Below are positions 34,585 to 42,837 of a stretch of 64,000 bases of DNA, in pieces. The position numbers and the translations under genes are program-made. The notes under the pieces were generated by a model, which was given only the letters and a program-made list of their open reading frames with translations, was not told where the DNA came from and ran no database searches. Each line of letters opens with the position of its first letter. Position 1 is the stretch's first letter. Source of the DNA: Paenibacillus thalictri (lineage in GTDB: Bacteria; Bacillota; Bacilli; Paenibacillales; NBRC-103111); the NCBI RefSeq assembly GCF_004307995.1, contig NZ_SIRE01000024.1, positions 103,626 through 167,625 on the forward strand, written 5' to 3'.

Positions 34585-34682
34585 ATTCGCTTCGTGTTTG
34601 ACAAGATTCGACCATATTTTCCCTTGTCTGCCTGATTGTTCTCATTTACAATGAAATCAAGATTGGGCTGGGAGGGAGCCGT

Positions 34683-36995
34683 ATGTGGAGAGTCGTCTCG
34701 CGAAGCATGACGAACAGCCACCGTGTTTTTTTGCGGTTGCTGATCCCTAACGTGTTGTTTCTGCTGTTCCCCCTTCTTGTTGGAGGGGTTCTTTATTATA
34801 TGACGCTGCATGAAGTGGAGCGGGAAGTGACGTCAAACAACATGAATTTGCTGCAGCAGACCCGGGACATTCTCGACCGCAGGTTTGCGGAAGTATCGTC
34901 CATGGCGATGCAGCTCGTTAACGATACGCGGATTATGCAGTTCCAGAACATTACGGAGCCGTTTGTCGGGACCAATACGTACCGGGTGCTGGAAACCCGC
35001 AAAAGCATCCACAACTACAGCTTGACGAACAATTTTATATACAACTATTTTCTTTTTTATAAAAACAGCGAACTTGTATTTACGGAAGATTCCACGTATA
35101 AGTTCGCCGATTTTTTTTCCGGGTTCAAGTATAAGACGCGGGATACGCAAAGCCTGAAAAGCTTGCTGATCGGCGATTTTTATCACCGGATGGTGCTGCC
35201 TGCCGAAGAAGTGACGGCGAAGGGTGGCAAGATGACGCTGCTTACGTATATTCAATCGCTTGGATTCCCGGGTTACCCCCAAGGGGCTGTCGTTATTACG
35301 GTAGATAACCGGGAAATTCAAAAACTGCTTGGCGGACTCGATCTATCCGGCGGCGGATGGGCTTATATCATCGATGAAACGGGAACCATCATCAGTTCCT
35401 CCGTGGAGGGCGCTCTTTCCGATTGGATTGACCTCAGCCGGCTGCGCGGCAAGCAGGGCAGCCAGATGCAGCAAATCGGGAAGATGAACATGATGGTGAC
35501 CTACACGACTTCCAGCTACAACGGATGGACGTTCCTGGTGGCCCAGCCGGAGCATGTCGTGCTTGGCAAGGTGCTGTATATCAAAAAAGTAACCTTTACC
35601 ATGGCATTTATTTTCCTCGCCTTAAGTCTTGTCATCGTGTATTTCATCGCTTATCGGAACAGCCGTCCGATCCGTACGATTATGGAAACGATTGTTGAGC
35701 GCACCGAAGGAAGCCCTTATCCGGCTTCGGATGTGTATCGTTTTATTCGCGATTCGGTGGCCCGGCTGATCGACAATAACCGGGAGCTCCAGGATAAAGT
35801 GAAGAAACAAGCTCCGCTGCTGCAGGCCGCCCTGATCGAGCGGCTGCTGAAAGGCGAATACATGCCGCAGAAGGACGTTCCTATTCTGCTGCAGCATGCG
35901 GGCATTGAAGCGCAAGGGGATATGTTTGTCGTCGTGATTTTGCAACTAAGAACGTACGGCGACGGATTTGACCTGATCTTGCTGGAGGAACTGGACGTCA
36001 AGCGTATTATGGTTAAAGATATATTGCGCGAGGAACTGGAAGGAAGCTGCTACTTGCACGATGTGGCTCAGGATCAGATTGCGTTATTGTTCAGCGCTGA
36101 CGCCGCCGCGCGGCAGGAGCATGAGGCTTATTTGCAGGATATGCTCGGCCGGATTGACGGCAGCATCTACAGCCGCTTGAATATTTCGGTCCGTTTTGCC
36201 GTCGGGGGCATGTATGAGGGACTTCCGAACGTATCGCGTTCCTACGAGGAATCCAAGCAGACGCTGGAGTATTTGCAGTGGCGAAACAAGGACGGCATGA
36301 TGCGGTTTGACGAGCTGCCCAAAGGGCATAACGGTTATTATTATCCGTCGGATCTTGAACTGAGGCTCAGCAACCTGGCTAAAGCCGGTGAGATCGAAGC
36401 GGTGGAAACGCTGCTGAACGAATTGTACAGGGTCAATTTCGAGGAACGAAGCTTATCGGTGCCGATGCTGCAGCTTTTTATGAACGAAATGTGGGGTACG
36501 CTCGTGAAATTGATGCCGCAGTTGACCGCTGACGAAGGCGTGTTGGAGCATATTAAGCCGTTCCATGGCGAAATGAGTTCTTATGCCCACTTGGAGAAAA
36601 ACTACAAGTCGCTGGTTGCCGCATACCGTAACATGTGCGCCATAGTTAACGAGCACAAAAAGAGCCAAAATGTGCAGCTGTTGAACAATATCGTCGAGCT
36701 GCTGCATCTGTCGTACACGGATGCCGGGTTATGCCTCGATTCGGTGGCGGAGAGAATGGATATTTCCAAAGGGTATTTATCGCAATTTTTCAAGGAACAG
36801 ACGGGAGTCAATTTCTCCGATTATTTGGAGCAATTGCGGATGTCTCAAGCCAAAGAGCTGTTAGCCAAAACGGATATGCCGGTTTATGAAATTGCCCAGC
36901 AGGTAGGGTATAGCTCATCCAATACGTTTTGCCGTGCTTTTAAGCGTATTAATGGGGTCAGCACGACGGCGTTCCGCGATCTAAAGGCATTTTGA
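34683..36995 (+). CDS. Membrane-bound AraC-family regulator with extracellular Cache-type sensor
   Basis: 770 residues. TM1 at about 17-39, an extracellular sensor of about 260 residues, TM2 at about 302-324, a cytoplasmic linker, and a C-terminal AraC double helix-turn-helix from about 670 (DSVAERMDISKGYLSQFFKE and VYEIAQQVGYSSSNTFCRAF). ATG 34683 is preceded by GGGAGGGAG. This one-component design is common in Paenibacillus and activates the adjacent sugar uptake operon. Here the target is the permease, lipoprotein and fucosidase genes of module A. The inducer is probably a fucosylated oligosaccharide (inference). Confidence 0.87.
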   Translation: MWRVVSRSMTNSHRVFLRLLIPNVLFLLFPLLVGGVLYYMTLHEVEREVTSNNMNLLQQTRDILDRRFAEVSSMAMQLVNDTRIMQFQNITEPFVGTNTYRVLETRKSIHNYSLTNNFIYNYFLFYKNSELVFTEDSTYKFADFFSGFKYKTRDTQSLKSLLIGDFYHRMVLPAEEVTAKGGKMTLLTYIQSLGFPGYPQGAVVITVDNREIQKLLGGLDLSGGGWAYIIDETGTIISSSVEGALSDWIDLSRLRGKQGSQMQQIGKMNMMVTYTTSSYNGWTFLVAQPEHVVLGKVLYIKKVTFTMAFIFLALSLVIVYFIAYRNSRPIRTIMETIVERTEGSPYPASDVYRFIRDSVARLIDNNRELQDKVKKQAPLLQAALIERLLKGEYMPQKDVPILLQHAGIEAQGDMFVVVILQLRTYGDGFDLILLEELDVKRIMVKDILREELEGSCYLHDVAQDQIALLFSADAAARQEHEAYLQDMLGRIDGSIYSRLNISVRFAVGGMYEGLPNVSRSYEESKQTLEYLQWRNKDGMMRFDELPKGHNGYYYPSDLELRLSNLAKAGEIEAVETLLNELYRVNFEERSLSVPMLQLFMNEMWGTLVKLMPQLTADEGVLEHIKPFHGEMSSYAHLEKNYKSLVAAYRNMCAIVNEHKKSQNVQLLNNIVELLHLSYTDAGLCLDSVAERMDISKGYLSQFFKEQTGVNFSDYLEQLRMSQAKELLAKTDMPVYEIAQQVGYSSSNTFCRAFKRINGVSTTAFRDLKAF

Positions 36996-37006
36996 AAGCG
37001 CATTCT
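36993..37006 (+). promoter_or_regulatory. Candidate cre (CcpA) site of carbohydrate module A
   Basis: TGAAAGCGCATTCT fits the cre consensus TGWAARCGYTWNCW at 13 of 14 bases. It begins at the stop codon of the AraC gene and lies 160 bp before the permease operon, so catabolite repression of fucoside uptake is plausible. Confidence 0.5.
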
Positions 37007-37047
37007 TTAGGATTGCATATGCTCAGTACAATTGCACATGGTCATTC

Positions 37048-37079
37048 TGAAAGCCTGCATATCGATATGCAGGCTTTCA
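37048..37079 (+). terminator. 32-bp perfect palindrome after the AraC gene
   Basis: Two 16-base arms meet without a loop at 37063/37064 (centre ATCGAT). As RNA it folds into a hairpin of about 14 bp with a T-rich but interrupted tail (CATTTAC). It is probably a terminator that separates the regulator from the permease operon; a DNA operator is the alternative. Confidence 0.55.
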
Positions 37080-37166
37080 CATTTACTTTCGCGGGTTCCA
37101 AGATTATCGTTAATTCAGACAACTGTGAAAACAATTTTCGCGATTCGACTTTCAGGGGGTGATTTG

Positions 37167-38138
37167 TTGGAAACGCTTAACCAGGTATCCGCGCTCAAAG
37201 CGGAAGGGGCCAAGGCGGTCGGCCGACTGCCGGCGCCGGTGAAGAAGATGCGGAAAGTGTGGCGCTTGTATGCGCTGATTGCGCTTCCTCTTGTGTACAT
37301 CATCATTTTTAAATACGTTCCTATGTACGGTTCGCAGATCGCCTTCAAAAACTTTATCGTCACCAAAGGAATATGGGGCAGCGAATGGGTGGGCTTCAGG
37401 CATTTTATCCGCTTTTTTAACTCGTACGAGTTTTGGCGGCTGCTGATCAACACCATTGTGCTAAGCGTGTACAGCTTGGTTGCAGGGTTCCCGTTCCCGA
37501 TTATTCTTGCGCTCAGCCTCAACTACGTGAAAAACAAATTGTTCAAAAAGTCCGTGCAGCTCATTACCTACGCGCCTCACTTTATTTCCGTGGTGGTCAT
37601 GGTGGGCATTATTTTCGAGATGCTGGATCCAAGAACCGGGATCGTCAACTCCGTCATGAAATTGCTCGGTTTCCCGGCAATTAATTTTATGGGTGTGCCC
37701 GAGTATTTCAAATCGATTTACGTCTGGTCGGGTATTTGGCAAAGCGTCGGATTCTCCTGCATCATCTATTTGGCAGCGCTTTCAAGTATCGACCCGTCCT
37801 TGCATGAAGCCGCGGTTGTGGACGGCGCGTCCAAAATACAGCGTATGTGGCATATCGATTTACCCGGCATTATGCCAATCGCCATCATCATGCTCATTAT
37901 GAACACAGGGCATATGCTGGATATCGGTTTCGAAAAAGTGCTGCTGATGCAAAATCCGCTGAACATCAGAACGTCCGAGGTCATAGACACCTATGTGTAC
38001 AAGGTGGGCTTGGCATCGGCCGCATTAAACTATTCTTACTCGTCGGCAATCGGGCTGTTTAAATCGGTGATCAATCTGATTCTTCTGCTTGCCGTCAACA
38101 AAATCGCCCAAAAAACAAAGCAGGCGAGCTTATGGTAA
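37167..38138 (+). CDS. Carbohydrate ABC permease, LplB-type
   Basis: 323 residues, six membrane segments. RLYALIALPLVYIIIFKYVPMYGSQIAFKNF is the LplB/YteP signature. The EAA loop reads EAAVVDGASKIQRMWHIDLPGI. The start is one of two adjacent TTG codons; 37167 gives seven bases from the AGGGGG site, and the longer reading to 37032 runs through the palindrome and has no support. First gene of the module A import operon; the ATPase is not encoded here, as is usual since a shared MsmX-type ATPase serves such systems. Confidence 0.88.
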   Translation: METLNQVSALKAEGAKAVGRLPAPVKKMRKVWRLYALIALPLVYIIIFKYVPMYGSQIAFKNFIVTKGIWGSEWVGFRHFIRFFNSYEFWRLLINTIVLSVYSLVAGFPFPIILALSLNYVKNKLFKKSVQLITYAPHFISVVVMVGIIFEMLDPRTGIVNSVMKLLGFPAINFMGVPEYFKSIYVWSGIWQSVGFSCIIYLAALSSIDPSLHEAAVVDGASKIQRMWHIDLPGIMPIAIIMLIMNTGHMLDIGFEKVLLMQNPLNIRTSEVIDTYVYKVGLASAALNYSYSSAIGLFKSVINLILLLAVNKIAQKTKQASLW

Positions 38139-38165
38139 ATGCGGAACGGAAAGGAGGTTTAACGG

Positions 38166-39062
38166 ATGGAGCATTCCAGCATTAAGGAAATAAAAAGCGA
38201 CCGCTGGTTTACGATCATCAACTATGTGATTTTGTCGCTGTTCCTCATTACGATTTTGTATCCGCTCATTTACGTGGCGAGTTCTTCGATCAGCAGCTCC
38301 GAAGCGGTCATCTCCGGCAGAGTGTGGTTGTGGCCCGTTTCTCCGACGCTGGACGGGTATGCCGCCGTGTTCAAGCACAAGCTGATCTGGAGCGGCTTCA
38401 GCAACTCCTTATATTACACGGTTGCCGGAACGCTGATTAATGTGATTATGACGATTCTTGCGGCTTATCCGCTGTCCAGGCGAGATTTTTACGGCAAAAA
38501 CGTGTTTATGTTTCTGTTTGTATTCACGATGATGTTCTCCGGCGGGCTGATCCCGACTTATTTGCTGGTCAAGGATCTTGGGCTGCTGAATACAACCTGG
38601 TCGATGCTGCTGCCCGGCGCGCTTGGTGTATGGAACATGATTATTACGCGGACGTACTTTCAAACGACGATTCCCGACGAGCTGCTGGAGGCGTCGCAGT
38701 TGGACGGCTGCACGGACTTTCAATTCGTATGGAAAATCGTGCTCCCGCTGTCCGGTCCGATCATCGCCGTCATTACGCTGTTTTATGCGGTAGGCCATTG
38801 GAATTCGTATTTTAACGCCTTGATTTATTTGAAAACGCAATCCTTGTTCCCGCTTCAGCTTGTGCTTCGGGATATTCTGGTGCAAAACGACGTCGCCATG
38901 AACATGCTGATGGACGTGCAAGAGCAGGCCAAAAGAGAAGGCTTGCGGGAGCTGCTGAAATATTCGCTGATCGTTGTGGCATCCGTTCCCCTGCTGATCG
39001 TGTATCCTTTTGTGCAGAAGTATTTTGTGAAAGGGATCATGATCGGTTCCCTAAAGGGATAA
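38166..39062 (+). CDS. Carbohydrate ABC permease, LplC/YtcP-type
   Basis: 298 residues. FTIINYVILSLFLITILYPL, the GRVWLWPVSPTLDGYAAVFKH block and the EAA loop EASQLDGCTDFQFVWKIVLPL are typical of the second permease of Lpl/Yte systems. ATG 38166 follows AAAGGAGG. Partner of the preceding permease in a heterodimer that imports the ligand delivered by the lipoprotein encoded next. Confidence 0.9.
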   Translation: MEHSSIKEIKSDRWFTIINYVILSLFLITILYPLIYVASSSISSSEAVISGRVWLWPVSPTLDGYAAVFKHKLIWSGFSNSLYYTVAGTLINVIMTILAAYPLSRRDFYGKNVFMFLFVFTMMFSGGLIPTYLLVKDLGLLNTTWSMLLPGALGVWNMIITRTYFQTTIPDELLEASQLDGCTDFQFVWKIVLPLSGPIIAVITLFYAVGHWNSYFNALIYLKTQSLFPLQLVLRDILVQNDVAMNMLMDVQEQAKREGLRELLKYSLIVVASVPLLIVYPFVQKYFVKGIMIGSLKG

Positions 39063-39096
39063 ATGAACTGTATATGAACAAAGGGAGGGTATTGTA

Positions 39097-40800
39097 TTGA
39101 AAAAGATCAAGTTTGGCATGATGGCGACGGTACTTAGTCTGAGCTTGGCGCTTAGTGCTTGCTCGGGCGGAGGCGGGGGATCCGGCGGGGAAACCGCCGA
39201 GAAGAAACCTGATGACACGGCGAAAAAGCCCGCAGCTGCGGCAATCAATCCGGCCGGACAGCTGCCGATTACAAACGAGAAGTCGACGGTCAAAATATTG
39301 GTGAAGGGCGCAGCATCGGTTGAGGATTTTGCCACCAACGAATTTACGAAATGGCTTGAGCAAAAAACAAACGTGCATATCGATTGGGAAGTCGCACCGG
39401 AAAAATCGGCGACGGAAAAGCTCAACCTCGTCTTGTCGAGCGGCGATTATCCCGATGTCATCATGGGTTTTGGCGTTTCGCCGACACAGATGATGATTTA
39501 CGGCAGCCAAGGCGTATTTTTGCCGCTGAACGACTTGATTGAGAAATACGGAGTAGAAATTAAAAAGATGTTCGCCGCCAGCGCCTTCTACAAAGACTTG
39601 ATCACGGCTCCGGACGGTAAGATTTATGCGCTGCCCCAGGTTAATGAATGTTACCACTGTATGTACAAGCAAAGAATGTGGGTATACAAACCATGGCTCG
39701 ATAAGCTGGGTCTCAATATGCCGACTACCACCGATGAATTCGCGGATATGCTGAAAGCGTTTAAAACACGCGACCCGAACGGCAACGGCAAAGCGGACGA
39801 AATCCCGCTGTCCGGTTCGATTCAAGCGGCCGCCAGCTATTTGTTCGAAACGCAAATGCTCGATTCGTTCCTGATGAATGCTTTTACTTATGATCACGGG
39901 GACAAAAAGCTGTATTTGGAGAACGGCAAGGTGACGGTGCCCTACAATAAGCCGGAGTGGAAGGAAGGCTTGAAATACATTCATAAGTTGTACGCCGACG
40001 GACTGATTGATCCGCAGGCCCTCACTCAAGACAACAACCAGCTGAAGAAGCTGGGCGAAAATCCCGATACGGTCATTCTTGGCGCATCGTCCGGGCATAA
40101 CATGGGCTCCTTAACGACGCTGGGCTCCACCAGCGGAAGATGGAAAGATTATGTGGCCGTTCCGCCGTTGAAAGGACCAAGCGGTTTCCGCACGGCTGCT
40201 TATCACCCGTATGTCGTAGCCAACGGCCAATACATCATTACGAAAAATGCCAAAAACCCGGAAGTCGCTTTCCGGCTTGCCGACTTCCTGTTTAACTCCC
40301 CAGACACGACGCTTCACTGGTACGCTGGACGTGAAGGAACAGAATGGCGTTACGCGGAAAAAACCGAAATCGGCATCAATGGCAAACCGGCGATCTGGAA
40401 GCAGTTGACCCCTTGGGGCGGCGTGCAAAACGTAAACTGGGGCCAAACGGGTCCGAACTACCGTTCCAACGATTTCCGTTTGGGCGAAGCGCAAAATCCG
40501 GAGCAGCCGCTTGAGGTTATGCTGTATACCCAAACGAAGGAACGGATGGAGCCTTACCAAATGCCGATCGAGAAGGTCATGCCTCCGGTATTTTTTACGG
40601 CCGAGCAGGCCAGTGAAGTCGCGGATTTGGAGAAAACGATACTTGATCATGTGAAAGAAATGATGGCCCGCTTTATTATCGGGGACTCCGATATCGATAA
40701 AAACTGGGACGCTTATTTGAAAAACCTCGATAACATGAACTTGAAGCGGTACTTGGAACTGTATCAACAAGCTTACGACGTTGGCTTTAAGAAGAAATAA
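39097..40800 (+). CDS. Extracellular solute-binding lipoprotein (LipO/LplA-type)
   Basis: 567 residues. Signal peptide of 22 residues ending in the lipobox LSAC, so Cys is lipidated, then a flexible Gly/Ser/Lys linker. The mature part has ESTVKI/KSTVKILVKGAAS-type start and the pattern YPDVIMGFGVSPTQMMIYGSQGVFLPLNDLIEKYG of large Paenibacillus sugar-binding proteins. TTG 39097 has AAGGGAGGG upstream. It captures oligosaccharides for the two permeases. Affinity for fucosylated glycans is inferred from the fucosidase encoded next. Confidence 0.9.
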   Translation: MKKIKFGMMATVLSLSLALSACSGGGGGSGGETAEKKPDDTAKKPAAAAINPAGQLPITNEKSTVKILVKGAASVEDFATNEFTKWLEQKTNVHIDWEVAPEKSATEKLNLVLSSGDYPDVIMGFGVSPTQMMIYGSQGVFLPLNDLIEKYGVEIKKMFAASAFYKDLITAPDGKIYALPQVNECYHCMYKQRMWVYKPWLDKLGLNMPTTTDEFADMLKAFKTRDPNGNGKADEIPLSGSIQAAASYLFETQMLDSFLMNAFTYDHGDKKLYLENGKVTVPYNKPEWKEGLKYIHKLYADGLIDPQALTQDNNQLKKLGENPDTVILGASSGHNMGSLTTLGSTSGRWKDYVAVPPLKGPSGFRTAAYHPYVVANGQYIITKNAKNPEVAFRLADFLFNSPDTTLHWYAGREGTEWRYAEKTEIGINGKPAIWKQLTPWGGVQNVNWGQTGPNYRSNDFRLGEAQNPEQPLEVMLYTQTKERMEPYQMPIEKVMPPVFFTAEQASEVADLEKTILDHVKEMMARFIIGDSDIDKNWDAYLKNLDNMNLKRYLELYQQAYDVGFKKK

Positions 40801-40812
40801 GGGGGAACACGT

Positions 40813-42567
40813 ATGAGCGGCGAAACGATCGGGCAAGAGGCGGTAAGTCAAACGAACAAAATGGCCTGGTGGAGAGAAGCGAAATTTGGCATGTTTATCC
40901 ACTGGGGATTGTACGCGATACCGGCAGGGGTATGGAACGGGAAGGAAATTCCCGGCATCGGCGAGTGGATTATGAAACGGGCCCAAGTGCCGATTGCAGA
41001 ATACGCAAAACTGGCCGAACAGTTTAATCCGGTGCGGTTTAACTCCCGGGAGTGGGTGGAAGTCGCTAAAAACGCGGGTATGAAATATATCGTCATCACC
41101 GCCAAACATCATGACGGCTTCTGCATGTACCACTCCAAGGTATCGAAGTACAACATCGTGGACGCCACGCCGTTCGGGCGTGATCCGATGAAGGAATTGG
41201 CGGAAGCATGCGCCGAAGCCGGTCTGCGATTATGTTTTTATTACTCGCAAACCCAGGACTGGTACGAGAAAGATGCGGTCGGCAACGATTGGGACTTTCC
41301 AAACGCGGAGGAGAAGCAGTTTGAGCGTTACCTCGAAGAGAAAGTGAAACCGCAGGTGAAGGAGCTGCTGACGCAATACGGCCCGATTGGCCTCATCTGG
41401 TTTGATACGCCGATGATGATGACTTCGGAACAAAGCATCGAGCTGGCGGAATACGTACGCAGCATTCAGCCCGACTGTATCGTTAACGGGCGTGTCGGCA
41501 ACGGTTTCGGCGATTATGTCTGCCTGGGGGACAATGAGACCCCGGCCACCTCGCTGACGGCCGATTGGGAAACCTGCGCCACGCTTAACCATACATGGGG
41601 CTTCAAAACAAACGACCATGACTGGAAGTCGCCGGAGACGATCATCCGGCTGCTCAGCGACATCGTCAGCAAAAACGGCACGTATTTGCTGAACGTCGGA
41701 CCAACGGCCGAAGGAGTGATTCCCGAGCCAAGCGTCAATATTTTGCAGGAGGTCGGGCAGTGGTTATCCCGGAATGAAGCGGCGATTCGCGGCACAACGG
41801 CTAATCCGTTTCAAACGGAATATGAGTGGGGTACGGTTACGCTCAAGCCGGGCAAGGTGTTTGTTCATTTCTTCTCGTGGCCGGGAGAAATATTTTCGCT
41901 GCGCGGTTTGAAAAACGTCGTGCATAAAGCTTCGCTGCTGGCCATGCCGGACCGGGAGCTGGAATTCGAACAAGCTTACGACGCGGAGGCGGGAGCTTAT
42001 ACGCTAAACGTGACTTTGCCGTCGGAAGCGCCGGATCATCCGGTGGCGGTACTGGCGCTGGATATCGACGGCCTCACGGCAGCGGCGGACAATTCACTTG
42101 CTCAGCGGGCCGATGGCTCCGTCGTGCTGGAAGCGCACCGCGCCGACATCCGCAAGGAAGACGGCTCCAAATTGGCTTTGTCCCGCGCCGGCGTCATTAC
42201 CGGATGGTTTCAACCCAGCGACCGGCTAAGCTGGACGTTTAAGGCAGTGACACCCGGACAGTTCCGGGTCGATCTGATCAGCATGGCGGAGAAAGCGCGC
42301 GATTCACTCGGAGAACACGTAGGTCGCTGGGAAGGCGGACATGAACTGCGGATCGAAGCTGCCGGCCAGCAGCTGAGTTTTACCGTGGAGGAGCAGGAGC
42401 GGATCGTCACTTCGCGTTCGCTGTATTTTCACCGCGTCCGCTCCAGCGCCGGCGTGATCGAAATTGATGCGCCCGGGGAGTACAACCTTGAGATCGTTCC
42501 GGTGAAGCTGAATACGGAGCAAGGGCTGGGATTAAAGCTGGTTTCGGTTAACTTGCAGCCGGTGTAG
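40813..42567 (+). CDS. Alpha-L-fucosidase, GH29
   Basis: 584 residues, no signal peptide, so cytoplasmic. WWREAKFGMFIHWGLYAIPAG, ITAKHHDGFCMYHSK and IGLIWFDTP are GH29 signatures; Asp198 in WFD is the expected nucleophile. After about residue 340 comes a beta-rich C-terminal part about 230 residues long, partly a carbohydrate-binding-like fold. ATG 40813 lies 12 bp after the lipoprotein with GGGGGAAC upstream. It would release fucose from imported oligosaccharides. No fucose isomerase, kinase or aldolase is in the window. Confidence 0.92.
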   Translation: MSGETIGQEAVSQTNKMAWWREAKFGMFIHWGLYAIPAGVWNGKEIPGIGEWIMKRAQVPIAEYAKLAEQFNPVRFNSREWVEVAKNAGMKYIVITAKHHDGFCMYHSKVSKYNIVDATPFGRDPMKELAEACAEAGLRLCFYYSQTQDWYEKDAVGNDWDFPNAEEKQFERYLEEKVKPQVKELLTQYGPIGLIWFDTPMMMTSEQSIELAEYVRSIQPDCIVNGRVGNGFGDYVCLGDNETPATSLTADWETCATLNHTWGFKTNDHDWKSPETIIRLLSDIVSKNGTYLLNVGPTAEGVIPEPSVNILQEVGQWLSRNEAAIRGTTANPFQTEYEWGTVTLKPGKVFVHFFSWPGEIFSLRGLKNVVHKASLLAMPDRELEFEQAYDAEAGAYTLNVTLPSEAPDHPVAVLALDIDGLTAAADNSLAQRADGSVVLEAHRADIRKEDGSKLALSRAGVITGWFQPSDRLSWTFKAVTPGQFRVDLISMAEKARDSLGEHVGRWEGGHELRIEAAGQQLSFTVEEQERIVTSRSLYFHRVRSSAGVIEIDAPGEYNLEIVPVKLNTEQGLGLKLVSVNLQPV

Positions 42568-42741
42568 GGTGATTCCAAAGCGCGCGTCTCGATGTCGGGC
42601 GTCGCATGATGGTAGTCGACCTTCACACCTTGTAAGAATGGACGAATCTTCCGCAGCGTTCGTCCAAACAAAAGCTTGCTCTTTTGCATTGTATATTGTG
42701 TGTCCCGCGGTCCGGTTGAACGTGGGCGCCTCCTTTCCATT

Positions 42742-42768
42742 AGCCCCCGCAAGGGGGCTCTTTTTTTT
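42742..42768 (+). terminator. Rho-independent terminator of module A
   Basis: AGCCCCC (42742-42748), loop GCAA, GGGGGCT (42753-42759), then C and eight T. It lies 175 bp after the fucosidase stop. Confidence 0.93.
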
Positions 42769-42837
42769 CGCTTCAGTAACCAAACCCGGGCGTTTGCCAT
42801 ATGCTATAGGCGACTAACCATTTGAGGTGTTGCGAAT

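Noticed and set aside
42532..42817. Overlapping ORFs on both strands between the GH29 gene and the WG-repeat gene (82-83 residues each)
   Set aside because: They run through the terminator at 42742-42768 and into the fucosidase end, with no ribosome binding site that fits a start; composition looks like chance.
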